Source of the DNA: Nitrospirota bacterium
Lineage (GTDB): Bacteria; Nitrospirota; Nitrospiria; SBBL01; JAADHI01
Assembly: GCA_029261195.1 (NCBI GenBank)
Contig: JAJDBU010000036.1
Location: 70,087 to 129,363 of the forward strand
Direction: 5' to 3'
Length of the DNA: 59,277 nt
In this document: in pieces, positions 40,618 to 49,970 of the stretch
How the letters are laid out: the number at the start of each line of letters is the position of its first letter
Position numbering within the stretch: position 1 is the first letter of the stretch
Program-made: the position numbers and the translations under genes
Notes under the pieces: generated by a model
The model's input: the letters and a program-made list of their open reading frames with translations, nothing else
What the model was told of the DNA's origin: nothing
Database searches by the model: none

Positions 40618-43500
40618 ATGGAAGACCCGCACAAAAAACCCTCCGGCTTCGCAAAAAATCGCCGCTTCTTCAGCCTGAAGTGGAAAGCCCTGTTCTTACT
40701 CAGTCTTGTCCTGATTTTGATTAACACCTCATTTCCCTTTCTGAGTTACATGAATTTTCTCAGCCAATTTGACGACCGCCGTGAGACAGTACACAAACGT
40801 TTTGCACAGGAATTTGAGGGAATCTTGAAGCAGACGGCCCAGGATCTACAGCTGTTCGGGGCAATCATCCCCTCTCTCAAAGGGATGGAGGAGGCCCTCC
40901 TTCTCGGAAAAGGGGAAGAACTCATCTCAGCCTTTGAACATCACTGGCCCTTGATTCAACTCGACACCGGCATTGATGCCGCCTATTTTTATTCCGCTTC
41001 CGGCCGCGAATTGGCCGGATGGCGGGCAAACGGCTTTACCCAGGAGAGGGATCCACTCATTATCCAATGGGCAGAAGCGATGAAGACAAAAGAGCAACCG
41101 GTGACCGCGCTTTCCTGTCACAAGCTCTGTGCACAATACGCCATGGTCCCCATCCTGCTAAACGGCAAGAATATGGGCGCAATTTTATTGCAACGTTCTC
41201 TTGCCGATGTCATTGTCAACTTTCAAGGGATCTCCGGAGTCGATATCGGGGTGATTGTCCATAAAACCCGAGGCGACAACAGACTCCCCGATACCTCGGA
41301 TGCCACCGCCTTATGGAACACCGAGGTGGTGGCCCTGACACATCGCAGTCAAACATTTCCCCTACTCAAAAAACTTGTCTTGCAAACATCGTCCATCGAC
41401 GAGGCGCTTAAGGGGCGGAAACTGCGCGATGGAGGGATAGACTATGAAATAAGATTGATTCCCCTCAAAGGTCTCGTCAATCCTGATTCAGGACATCTGG
41501 TCATTATTGATGATATTTCAGATACCCTGTCCGAAATACGCGGGGCGACACAGCAAAGCGTATTCGCAGGACTCTTAGGTCTTCTGCTGTCGGGGGGCTT
41601 TCTGCTGGCCATCCTGTCGAAACCCATGACCCGCTTGGAAGAGATCGCCAATACCCTTCCCTTGCTTGCGAAAGGGGCCTTCAAAGAAGCCCGATCCGCC
41701 GCAAACAAAGGGAGAAAGGGGTGGTTTAATGACGAAATCGATGTGCTGGACAACACAGCAATTTCACTTTCCTATCAACTGGAAAAGCTGGAAAAACAGG
41801 TTAAAAAACGAACACAGGCCCTTGCCGACCAGATGGAAGAGTTGAAACATGAAAAGGCCTTCATTTCAAACCTGCTTGATACTGCCCGAATCATCATCCT
41901 GACACAAAGCGAGACCGGTAAAATCATGATGCTGAATCAGCATGGCTCCGATTTATCCGGCTATTCACTGCAAGCGCTTTCCCGGACAATTTTTTTGGAT
42001 CTACTCTCAACAGATAAACAAAGTCCCATCCTGAAAGGTAATTTGCTTGCCATTGGCAACTCGAAACAGGCTCATTTTTCACACGAATCTGTCATGAGCT
42101 GCAAGGACGGATCAACGCTTCATATCGCCTGGTTCCACTCAGCGCTGGAAAAGAAAAATGCGCATGAACCGGCCATCCTTTCCATTGGACTCGATATCAC
42201 GGATAGAAAGGAGGCGGAACTCCGGCTGTCCTGGCTCGCTGATCATGACCCGCTGACCGACCTTTTTAATCGCCGCCGTTTCCAGAGTGAGCTTGAGCGC
42301 ATTCTTGCCGAATCGAAACGCTATCAGCGAATGGGAGCCCTGCTTTTTGTTGATCTCGACCACTTTAAGTATATCAATGATACTCAGGGACACCGTGCGG
42401 GAGATGTCGTGCTGAAGGGGGTGGCGGAACAGCTCTCCCGTCTCATTCGATCGACCGATTTTATCAGCCGAATTGGAGGAGATGAATTCGCCCTGGTGAT
42501 TTCTGAGACAGATCAGATCGGGGCAATCCGGGTAGCGAAAAAAGTAACTGAATATCTAAACGATATGAAGATTCCGAAACTCGGACAGCCCTACAAGGTA
42601 TCCGCCAGCATTGGTATTGCCCTTTTCCCGAAACATGGGGAAACGGTACAGGAAGTTCTTACAAATGCCGACCTCGCCATGTACCAGGCAAAAGAAAAAA
42701 AGCGTGGCAACTGGCACCTCTTTTCAGGGCATGAACAACTTAAAGAACGGATGCAGAAACGGATTTATTGGAAGGATAAGATCAGAGAGGCGTTTGACCG
42801 GGACGGTTTTGTGATCCACTTTCAGCCTGTAAATAATATTGCGACAGGGGAGGTCTATTTCCATGAAGCCCTACTGAGGATGCGCGGCGACAATGGTAAG
42901 CTTGTTCCGCCCGGCACCTTTATTCCTGTGGCCGAGGCCAGTGGCCTGATCCTTCCGATCGACCATCTTGTCATGGAACGGGTCATCACCTGTCAGGCCT
43001 TGCTTGAAAAAAAGGGATACCGGAACACCTTTTCCATTAACCTGTCCGGCCATGCTTTAGGCGATCGGGAACTACTGCCCCACTTGAAGAAAACCCTTGA
43101 TCGAACCGGCGCTGACCCGAAAACACTTATTTTTGAAATCACCGAAACAGCGGCCGTTTCAGATCTCGTCTCGGCTTGTAGTTTAATGTACGAAATTAAA
43201 GCCTTAGGTTGTCGTTTTGCGCTCGACGACTTCGGATCCGGTTTTTCCTCATTCAGCTATATGAAGCAACTTCCTGTCGACTTCGTTAAGATTGGCGATA
43301 CCTTTATCACGGAACTTGCCTCCCGCCCCGAAGATCAAATCTTTGTAAAATCCTTAAGTGAGGTGACAAGGGGTATGGGGAAAAAGACAGTCGCCGAGGG
43401 AGTGGAAGATGCCAAAACCCTCGCCCTACTTCGGGAGTACAACGTCGATTTTGCTCAGGGTTACCATGTCGGGCGGCCCGCCGAAAAAATTAAAACCTAA
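40618..43500 (+). CDS. membrane GGDEF-EAL protein with PAS domain
   Basis: 960 residues. TM1 at about 21-42, a periplasmic double-Cache-like sensor to about 300, TM2 at about 305-328, a HAMP-like/coiled-coil linker, a PAS domain (about 415-530), a GGDEF domain with intact RIGGDEFA (about 620) and an EAL domain with HEALLR and DDFGSGFSSF. Both catalytic motifs are intact, so it may make or break c-di-GMP depending on the periplasmic signal. The gene follows the porin by 23 bases and overlaps the 3' end of the ammonia-lyase gene by 11 bases. Confidence 0.9.
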   Translation: MEDPHKKPSGFAKNRRFFSLKWKALFLLSLVLILINTSFPFLSYMNFLSQFDDRRETVHKRFAQEFEGILKQTAQDLQLFGAIIPSLKGMEEALLLGKGEELISAFEHHWPLIQLDTGIDAAYFYSASGRELAGWRANGFTQERDPLIIQWAEAMKTKEQPVTALSCHKLCAQYAMVPILLNGKNMGAILLQRSLADVIVNFQGISGVDIGVIVHKTRGDNRLPDTSDATALWNTEVVALTHRSQTFPLLKKLVLQTSSIDEALKGRKLRDGGIDYEIRLIPLKGLVNPDSGHLVIIDDISDTLSEIRGATQQSVFAGLLGLLLSGGFLLAILSKPMTRLEEIANTLPLLAKGAFKEARSAANKGRKGWFNDEIDVLDNTAISLSYQLEKLEKQVKKRTQALADQMEELKHEKAFISNLLDTARIIILTQSETGKIMMLNQHGSDLSGYSLQALSRTIFLDLLSTDKQSPILKGNLLAIGNSKQAHFSHESVMSCKDGSTLHIAWFHSALEKKNAHEPAILSIGLDITDRKEAELRLSWLADHDPLTDLFNRRRFQSELERILAESKRYQRMGALLFVDLDHFKYINDTQGHRAGDVVLKGVAEQLSRLIRSTDFISRIGGDEFALVISETDQIGAIRVAKKVTEYLNDMKIPKLGQPYKVSASIGIALFPKHGETVQEVLTNADLAMYQAKEKKRGNWHLFSGHEQLKERMQKRIYWKDKIREAFDRDGFVIHFQPVNNIATGEVYFHEALLRMRGDNGKLVPPGTFIPVAEASGLILPIDHLVMERVITCQALLEKKGYRNTFSINLSGHALGDRELLPHLKKTLDRTGADPKTLIFEITETAAVSDLVSACSLMYEIKALGCRFALDDFGSGFSSFSYMKQLPVDFVKIGDTFITELASRPEDQIFVKSLSEVTRGMGKKTVAEGVEDAKTLALLREYNVDFAQGYHVGRPAEKIKT

Positions 43501-45013
43501 ATTCTGCACCCTTCCCGTCTGTAAACCTCCCCGCGCGAATCATCTGAGAGATTTTTTCAAAATCCTTGTGGAGAGAGCGGTCTTCGTCCAGCGGCGCAAT
43601 TTCCGATCGCAATACTTTCACAGCGGCAGCCACGCCCCGTCCCGGTTTTAAGGGGGCGTGAAAGGCGATGCCTTCCGCCGCCGCAAAGAGCTCAATCGCG
43701 AGTATCTGCCCGACTCGCTGAGTCATCTCCCGAAGTTTCAGAGCCGAGCCCATTGCCATGCTCACATAGTCTTCCTGATTCACCGAGGTCGGAATCGAGT
43801 CCACCGATGCCGGTTGGGCTAAGCGTTTGCACTCCGACGCGAGCGCTGCGGCTGCGACCTGGGGCATCATCAGCCCGGAATGCAGTCCGGGGCGACGGGT
43901 CAAAAAGGGAGGAAGATCAATGCAGTCCGGATCGATCAACTGGGCAATGCGACGTTCTGAAATCACAGCGAGGTGGCAGAGGGCAATGGCTAAGTGGTCG
44001 AGCGCCAGCGCAATCGGGTGTCCGTGAAAGTTCCCTCCCGAGAGCATCTCTCCCGACTCGGGAAAAACAATCGGATTATCGGTGACACTGTTCATTTCAA
44101 TCGATAAGACGGCACACACAGCATCAATCGTTTCACGGACCGCCCCGTGTACCTGCGGAATACAGCGTATGGAATAGGGATCCTGCACTCGGCTGCACTG
44201 AATATGAGAATCCCGGATCTGGCTGTTTTCCAGGTGTCTCAGCATCGTCAGCGCAACGGCGATTTGGCCCGGATGGGGTCTTAAGCGCTGAAGTTTTTCT
44301 TCAAATGCGATGGGCGTGCCCATCAAAGCCTCTAGTGACATTGCTCCCGCCAGGTTGGCCGTCTCCAGCAGTGTTTCTGCCTCATGAAGTGCCAGAAGAC
44401 CTACACTTAGAGCCGCCTGAGTCCCGTTGACGAGCGACAGTCCCTCTTTGGCCTCAAGGGTGATGGGCGTAATGCCTGCCCGTGTCAGGGCTTCTTGCCC
44501 CGAAAGCCGCTTTCCCTGCCACATGACTTCCCCTTCACCAATCAATAAGAGTGCGAGGTGGGCGAGTGGGATCAAGTCCCCGCAGGCCCCGACCGATCCA
44601 CGACTTGGAATCAGGGGATAAAAGGGTTGATTGAGGATCTCGACAAGTCGCTCGACAATCACCGGTCGCACGCCTGAATGGCCCTTGGCCAGTACCTGCG
44701 CTCTTAAGAGTGTCATGCCACGCACTTCCGATTCAGAAAGGGGCGGGCCTGCACCGCAGGCGTGGCTTCTGATCAGGTTAAGCTGAAGGGCTTTGATATC
44801 ACTTGTCGGGATCCGCTGATTTTTGAGCTTTCCGAATCCAGTTGTTACCCCGTAGACAACTTTCCCCTCAGCAAGTTGTTGTTCGACCAGTTGGCGGGCG
44901 GGGGCCATTTTTTTGAGCGCAAGGGGAGAGAAACGTAAGGGCCTGTGTCGCAGGACGACATCATAAAAATCGGCGCGTTTGATCTTGCGGCCCGTCAGAC
45001 TCATGGCTTTCAT
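43490..45013 (-). CDS. hutH: histidine ammonia-lyase homologue with Ala-Cys-Gly in the MIO site
   Basis: 507 residues, the length of bacterial HAL. Conserved parts include VYGVTTGFG (active-site Tyr54), LIRSHACG (His84) and NQEDYVSMA. In the prosthetic-group loop, the expected G-A-S-G-D-L reads GACGDL (A143, C144, G145). The MIO group is normally made from Ala-Ser-Gly; laboratory Ser-to-Cys variants of HAL are reported to keep activity, so this natural form may work. It should release ammonia from histidine to give urocanate. No other hut genes are near, so another aromatic amino acid substrate is possible. Confidence 0.85.
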   Translation of the reverse strand: MKAMSLTGRKIKRADFYDVVLRHRPLRFSPLALKKMAPARQLVEQQLAEGKVVYGVTTGFGKLKNQRIPTSDIKALQLNLIRSHACGAGPPLSESEVRGMTLLRAQVLAKGHSGVRPVIVERLVEILNQPFYPLIPSRGSVGACGDLIPLAHLALLLIGEGEVMWQGKRLSGQEALTRAGITPITLEAKEGLSLVNGTQAALSVGLLALHEAETLLETANLAGAMSLEALMGTPIAFEEKLQRLRPHPGQIAVALTMLRHLENSQIRDSHIQCSRVQDPYSIRCIPQVHGAVRETIDAVCAVLSIEMNSVTDNPIVFPESGEMLSGGNFHGHPIALALDHLAIALCHLAVISERRIAQLIDPDCIDLPPFLTRRPGLHSGLMMPQVAAAALASECKRLAQPASVDSIPTSVNQEDYVSMAMGSALKLREMTQRVGQILAIELFAAAEGIAFHAPLKPGRGVAAAVKVLRSEIAPLDEDRSLHKDFEKISQMIRAGRFTDGKGAEFRF

Positions 45014-45123
45014 CGTTGACCTCGCTCAAATAAGAACGGAAAAACCCGTGCATTGATCCACTTAAATCTTCATGATAAGATCCGGCTCCTAAATTCTAAG
45101 GTGCTAAATTGGGAAATAGAGCC

Positions 45124-45213
45124 ATGCAGGAAAACATCATCTCTGATTTTATAGCAAAAACGATCTTATTATGGAAATGTTCTTCTAAGGCCTTTTCAAG
45201 GAAAATACCATGA
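45124..45213 (+). CDS. possible leader peptide overlapping glgX
   Basis: A 29-codon frame whose TGA stop overlaps the glgX ATG by four bases. There is only a weak ribosome binding site (GGGAAATAGAGCC) before its ATG. The overlap suggests translational coupling, but the frame is short enough to arise by chance. Confidence 0.25.
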   Translation: MQENIISDFIAKTILLWKCSSKAFSRKIP

Positions 45214-47336
45214 GAACCCTGGCAGGCAATCCCTACCCACTCGGGGCAACCTGGGATGGCAAAGGCGTCAACTTTGCGATTTTTTCTTTAAACGCGACCG
45301 CCGTCCACCTCTGCCTCTTCGACAACATCCATTCAAAAAAAGAATCCGCACGTATCCAGCTCACGGAACAGACCGACATGGTCTGGCATATCTACCTGCC
45401 CGATGTACGGCCCGGTTGTCTTTACGGTTATCGCGTCTCCGGGCCGTATGACCCCGAGGCGGGACATCGTTTTAACGACGCGAAGGTCTTAGCCGATCCC
45501 TATGCCAAGGAAATCGCACGAAGGATCAAGTGGGATGACGCCATGTTTGCCTATACGGTGGACGGCCCACAGGAAGATTTGATTTCAGACCCGCGAGACA
45601 ATGCCCCCTATGCAGCCCTCTGCAAGGTAATTGATCCCGCCTACACCTGGGGAAATGATACCCCGCCCTTACATCCCTGGCACAAAACAATCATTTATGA
45701 AGCCCATGTCAAGGGCATGACCGCCAGACATCCGGAGATTCCAAAGAAGCTCCGCGGCACTTACGCTGGCATGGCTTCGGAACCGATCATCCGACATCTC
45801 CGCGAACTGGGCATTACGGCGCTTGAACTCATGCCGGTTCATCAGCACATGGACGACCGCTATCTTGTTGAAAATAAACTCACCAATTACTGGGGCTACA
45901 ATACCCTGTCTTTTTTTGCGCCCGACCTTCGCTACTGCTCCGGGACAATGGACCCGGTCCAGGAATTTAAGATGATGGTTCGCACCCTCCATGACGCAGG
46001 CATCGAAGTGATTCTGGATGTGGTGTACAACCATACGGCGGAGGGTAACCACTTAGGCCCGAACTTATCCCTTCGCGGCATTGATAACCTCTCTTATTAT
46101 CGTCTTGGACCTGAATCGCTCCGCCACTACCGCGATTATACGGGATGCGGCAACACCCTCAACATGCGCCAACCTCATGTCCTGCAATTAATTATGGACA
46201 GCCTCCGCTACTGGATTCTCGAAATGCATGTCGATGGCTTCCGCTTCGACCTCGCCAGCACCCTTGCCAGAGAGTTACATGACGTCGATCGACTCGGGGC
46301 CTTTTTCGACATCATCCATCAAGATCCCGTTATTTCCCAGGTAAAATTGATCGCAGAACCCTGGGATCTCGGCGAAGGCGGTTACCAGGTCGGAAATTTT
46401 CCCGTACTTTGGACGGAATGGAACGGGAAATATCGCGATACGATCCGACGGTTCTGGAAGGGGGACGGACGCCAGGTCGCAGAATTGGCTACTCGCCTCT
46501 CCGGCAGCAGCGATCTTTATGAAGCGGGAGGGCGACGGCCCCATGCCAGCATCAACTTTATTACCTGTCACGACGGCTTCACCCTGCATGACCTGGTGAG
46601 TTACAACGAAAAGCACAACATGGACAACGCAGAGGAAAACCGGGACGGGGCCAACGAAAATTACAGTTGGAACTGCGGAGCGGAAGGACCGACCCGAGAG
46701 AAGGCGATCATTACTCTGCGTGAACGGCAGCGACGAAACTTCATGGCCACCCTGCTTTTGTCGCAGGGTGTTCCGATGATCAGCGGCGGCGATGAAATCG
46801 GACGGACGCAAAACGGCAATAACAACAGCTATTGCCAGGACAACGCACTGTCTTGGCACAACTGGTACCTTGATTCAAAGCATACGGCTTTTTTGGCCTT
46901 TTGCCGCCGACTCATCGAGATTCGAAAAAACCCCGTGCTACGCCGTCGCCGTTTTTTTCACGGCAGAAAAATCCGTGGATCCGAGATCAAGGACATGTCC
47001 TGGTTTTCTCCGAAGGGAGAGGAGATGAGCGATGAAGAGTGGCAAGATGAAGCGGTCCGCTGTATGGGGCTTCGTCTTGCGGGAAAATCGGCCACGGAAC
47101 TGACACCCTCAGGGCAGACGATTGAAGGAAAGACCCTCCTGATTCTGATGAATGCCCACACGATGCAACTTCCCTTCGTCCTCCCCAACCACCGGAAGAA
47201 CCTCAGATGGACTTTGATCCTGGACACGGTACAGGAGGAGCCGGGCAAAGAGAATCTAACGATGAAAGGGGGAGATGTTTTTCTCCTGGAAAGCTACTCT
47301 TTAGCCGTTTTTCAGGTCGGGCAGAATGGAATCTAA
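45210..47336 (+). CDS. glgX: glycogen debranching enzyme GlgX
   Basis: 708 residues, normal for GlgX/isoamylase (GH13). An N-terminal CBM48 domain (GNPYPLGATWDGKGVNFAIF) precedes the catalytic barrel. The catalytic residues lie in DGFRFDLAS (nucleophile Asp), IAEPWDLG (acid/base Glu) and FITCHDGFTLHDLVSYNEKH (third Asp). It cleaves alpha-1,6 branches of glycogen limit dextrin in the cytoplasm. AAGGAAAATACC precedes the ATG. Other glg genes are not in the window. Confidence 0.95.
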   Translation: MRTLAGNPYPLGATWDGKGVNFAIFSLNATAVHLCLFDNIHSKKESARIQLTEQTDMVWHIYLPDVRPGCLYGYRVSGPYDPEAGHRFNDAKVLADPYAKEIARRIKWDDAMFAYTVDGPQEDLISDPRDNAPYAALCKVIDPAYTWGNDTPPLHPWHKTIIYEAHVKGMTARHPEIPKKLRGTYAGMASEPIIRHLRELGITALELMPVHQHMDDRYLVENKLTNYWGYNTLSFFAPDLRYCSGTMDPVQEFKMMVRTLHDAGIEVILDVVYNHTAEGNHLGPNLSLRGIDNLSYYRLGPESLRHYRDYTGCGNTLNMRQPHVLQLIMDSLRYWILEMHVDGFRFDLASTLARELHDVDRLGAFFDIIHQDPVISQVKLIAEPWDLGEGGYQVGNFPVLWTEWNGKYRDTIRRFWKGDGRQVAELATRLSGSSDLYEAGGRRPHASINFITCHDGFTLHDLVSYNEKHNMDNAEENRDGANENYSWNCGAEGPTREKAIITLRERQRRNFMATLLLSQGVPMISGGDEIGRTQNGNNNSYCQDNALSWHNWYLDSKHTAFLAFCRRLIEIRKNPVLRRRRFFHGRKIRGSEIKDMSWFSPKGEEMSDEEWQDEAVRCMGLRLAGKSATELTPSGQTIEGKTLLILMNAHTMQLPFVLPNHRKNLRWTLILDTVQEEPGKENLTMKGGDVFLLESYSLAVFQVGQNGI

Positions 47337-47357
47337 AGATGAGGAAAGCGGCAATAT

Positions 47358-47735
47358 TCAACTGAGGCTCGATCGTTTATTCTTATGATATTTTTCCAGC
47401 ATGTCCTTACATTGTGTTTGGCTCATTTTGGCCATTTCTACCAAGATTGCTCCAATACGAGGGCGACTTTCTCTCTGAATCGACAATAATTTTTCAACAT
47501 CTCCCTCAGTGAGACACCCTAAATCCATCGCAATTTCGCCAAACATTTTTATTGTATCTGTCTGATAATTTAAAATAGTGAAAACTTGTTTCATCGTCAG
47601 CATGCCTTCGTATAAGGCGACCTTAGCGATAGGCGTGGTTTTTTTTCTCTGAATATTCAAAGCCTCAAAGAGGGCTATCTCATCAACAATGCCAGAGTTG
47701 ATGAGATATTGACCGAACCTCTCGATTTTCATCAT
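47358..47735 (-). CDS. MshEN/GspE N-terminal-like domain protein
   Basis: 125 residues, containing about two copies of the helical pattern found in the N-terminal domain of type II secretion and pilus ATPases (FGQYLINSGIVDEIALFEAL and FGEIAMDLGCLTEGDVEKLL). Some such domains bind c-di-GMP; the classic RLG..L motif is not complete here. It has no ATPase part. It ends 22 bases after glgX on the opposite strand and 21 bases after hemC starts the next run. Role unknown. Confidence 0.65.
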   Translation of the reverse strand: MMKIERFGQYLINSGIVDEIALFEALNIQRKKTTPIAKVALYEGMLTMKQVFTILNYQTDTIKMFGEIAMDLGCLTEGDVEKLLSIQRESRPRIGAILVEMAKMSQTQCKDMLEKYHKNKRSSLS

Positions 47736-47755
47736 ATCCTCTCTTATCTCAAATT

Positions 47756-48682
47756 TTATTCAGACGAATAAACCGCCTCAAGGATCCGACCTGCACCTTT
47801 GGACAAGAGGGCATCAGCAACTGCCACGCCAATGTGACCCGCTTCTGATAGTGCCACACTTTGAGTTTCCCGGATGATCTCTTTTCCATCCAGGCTTGCA
47901 ACAAGTCCTTCCAGGGTGAGTCGGCCATTTGCAAGGATGCCAAAGCCTCCAATCGGTACCTGGCATCCGCCTTCGAGCCGGAATAAAAGATCCCTTTCGG
48001 CACTCACAACCAAAGCGGTCTCTGGATGATTGAGGAAGGACAGGATCTCATTCATCTCCGTATCGTCCCGCCGACATTCTATGCCGAGCGCACCTTGCCC
48101 AATAGCGGGCAGAAGGATATCCGGGGAGAGATCTTCTGTGATGCGATCTTGCCAACCCAGACGGCGGAGACCGGCTGAGGCAAGAATAATCGCATCAAAT
48201 TGCCCCTCTTCCAGTTTGCGCAAACGCGTATCGAGGTTTCCACGGAGTGAGACAAATTGTAGATCGGGTCGAATCGCTGAGAGCTGGGCTTGCCTGCGAA
48301 GAGAACTTGTTCCGATGGTTGCACCCTCAGGAAGTTCAGATAACTTTTTTCCTCCACGGCTGATCAGGGCATCCAGCGGGTGAGCCCGTTTGGGGATGGC
48401 CGCCATGTGAAGTGCTTCCGGAAGTATGCTGGGCACATCTTTCATGCTGTGTACGGCGAGATCAATTTCATTTTTCAGCAAGGCTTCTTCGATTTCTTTA
48501 ACAAAAAGGCCTTTTCCTCCGACTTTGGCAAGAGGCACATCCAGGATTTTGTCTCCCGTTGTTTTGATCTTTTGAATACTGACCTCAAAGCCCTTTTCCT
48601 GAAGCCGAGCCTGGACCCACTCCGCCTGCCAAAGGGCGAGCTTGCTGCCCCGACTGCCTATGCTAATTTTTTTTATTGACAC
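47756..48682 (-). CDS. hemC: hydroxymethylbilane synthase (porphobilinogen deaminase)
   Basis: 308 residues, family length. The opening ISIGSRGSKLALWQAEWV and GTSSLRRQAQL are diagnostic. The Cys that carries the dipyrromethane cofactor lies in EGGCQVPIGGF (about 241). It joins four porphobilinogen units into hydroxymethylbilane for heme and B12, the latter also the cofactor of the NrdJ on the mobile element. It is the last gene of the ccsA-hemA-propeller-hemC run. Confidence 0.95.
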   Translation of the reverse strand: MSIKKISIGSRGSKLALWQAEWVQARLQEKGFEVSIQKIKTTGDKILDVPLAKVGGKGLFVKEIEEALLKNEIDLAVHSMKDVPSILPEALHMAAIPKRAHPLDALISRGGKKLSELPEGATIGTSSLRRQAQLSAIRPDLQFVSLRGNLDTRLRKLEEGQFDAIILASAGLRRLGWQDRITEDLSPDILLPAIGQGALGIECRRDDTEMNEILSFLNHPETALVVSAERDLLFRLEGGCQVPIGGFGILANGRLTLEGLVASLDGKEIIRETQSVALSEAGHIGVAVADALLSKGAGRILEAVYSSE

Positions 48683-48719
48683 TAAAGTCCTCTACCTTCC
48701 TTAAAAAGTACCCGTTCAT

Positions 48720-49970
48720 TCAGGGATGTGTCCTCATTGGGGGGCGACCTTCCCATAGGACCAGGACATCAACGCCTCCTTTTTGTCCCAACCAGACTCG
48801 CCGATCCGGATCAATTGCGATGGCATAAACATTGTCATCGGCAAGACCCTCTTGTGTCGTCAGCGTCATCCAGTCTTCGCCATCAAAGCGGGACACACCA
48901 TGGTTTGTGCCGAACCAAAGGGCGCCATCGTGAGGATCGACCATCACCGCGTAGACAATGTTTCCCGCCAAACCTTCGTCAGTGGTAAAATTCCGCCACT
49001 GCTCGCCGTCAAATCGGCTCGCTCCACCGCCCCATGTTCCGAACCACTTATTTCCAGAGCGGTCAATGGCCATCGAAAAAACATAGTTTTCGTTATAGGT
49101 CTCGTTTCCCCCCGTATCCAGCACAGAGAGATTATGTCCATGTTTGTAATCCCCCGCCTCCTTCTTTCCAAGCCGGGTGCCGAAACCGGTATTACTACTC
49201 TTTTGCAGGTCATATTTGTTTGCTGCCCCCAGCCCATCACGATGCCCCCAGCTTGTCCATTGACCACTGCCCTCAAGTCGGCTGACGCCACCCTCAGTCC
49301 CGAACCACAGCGCCCCTTTTGCATCGATGGAGAGGGCATAGACCCAGCGATCCGCCAAGCCGTCGCCGGTATTGTAGTTGTGGAAATTTTCACCATCGAA
49401 ATGGCTCACTCCGTTCCAGGTGGCAATCCACATCGTCCCGTCTTCGGCAAAATCCATCCCGTAAACCCAAAAATCGGCCAAGCCATCGGAAGGCAGATAG
49501 GTCTTCCAAGTCATGCCGTCATAGCGACTTAATCCGCCGTTATTTGTGCCAAACCAATAAGTCCCTTTTTTGTCCTTGTTGATCGTAAAGATATAGGGGC
49601 TGAGCAGGCCGTCTTTAGTGGTAAAGGCCTGCATCATTTCTCCGGACCCGTTTGCAACCTGGATAATGCCTTCGGTTGTACCCACCCATACTGCGTGATC
49701 ATCCGCAAATAATGATCTCACATAACTCTGCTCTCCCGTGCCGAAGCTGCCAACCACCCGGTAATTCGGGCGTTTTCGCTTTGATACAGTCCGGTCAAGA
49801 CTTTCTGCTTTTTTTAGAAAGTCGGAAACAGGGGACTCTTCGGGGTTTTGGAAGGACAGGCTTGGCTCAATCGGTTGGATGATGCTTTGGCTGCATGCAA
49901 CAAGTTGAAAAAACAGGAGAGTTAAGACAGTCAATGAGGGGCTTCTGCCTGTCTGTAAAAAACGATTCAA
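48720..49970 (-). CDS. beta-propeller (Reg_prop-type) lipoprotein
   Basis: 416 residues with a signal peptide and lipobox (LVACS, Cys about 26). The body is eight or so propeller repeats with WFGTNNGGLSRYDG, LWFGTEGGVSRLEG and WFGTWGGGASRFDG, like the ligand-sensing propellers of hybrid two-component proteins, but no kinase or membrane segment follows. The ATG overlaps the hemA stop by four bases, so it is translated together with a heme enzyme. The ligand is unknown. Confidence 0.85.
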   Translation of the reverse strand: MNRFLQTGRSPSLTVLTLLFFQLVACSQSIIQPIEPSLSFQNPEESPVSDFLKKAESLDRTVSKRKRPNYRVVGSFGTGEQSYVRSLFADDHAVWVGTTEGIIQVANGSGEMMQAFTTKDGLLSPYIFTINKDKKGTYWFGTNNGGLSRYDGMTWKTYLPSDGLADFWVYGMDFAEDGTMWIATWNGVSHFDGENFHNYNTGDGLADRWVYALSIDAKGALWFGTEGGVSRLEGSGQWTSWGHRDGLGAANKYDLQKSSNTGFGTRLGKKEAGDYKHGHNLSVLDTGGNETYNENYVFSMAIDRSGNKWFGTWGGGASRFDGEQWRNFTTDEGLAGNIVYAVMVDPHDGALWFGTNHGVSRFDGEDWMTLTTQEGLADDNVYAIAIDPDRRVWLGQKGGVDVLVLWEGRPPMRTHP

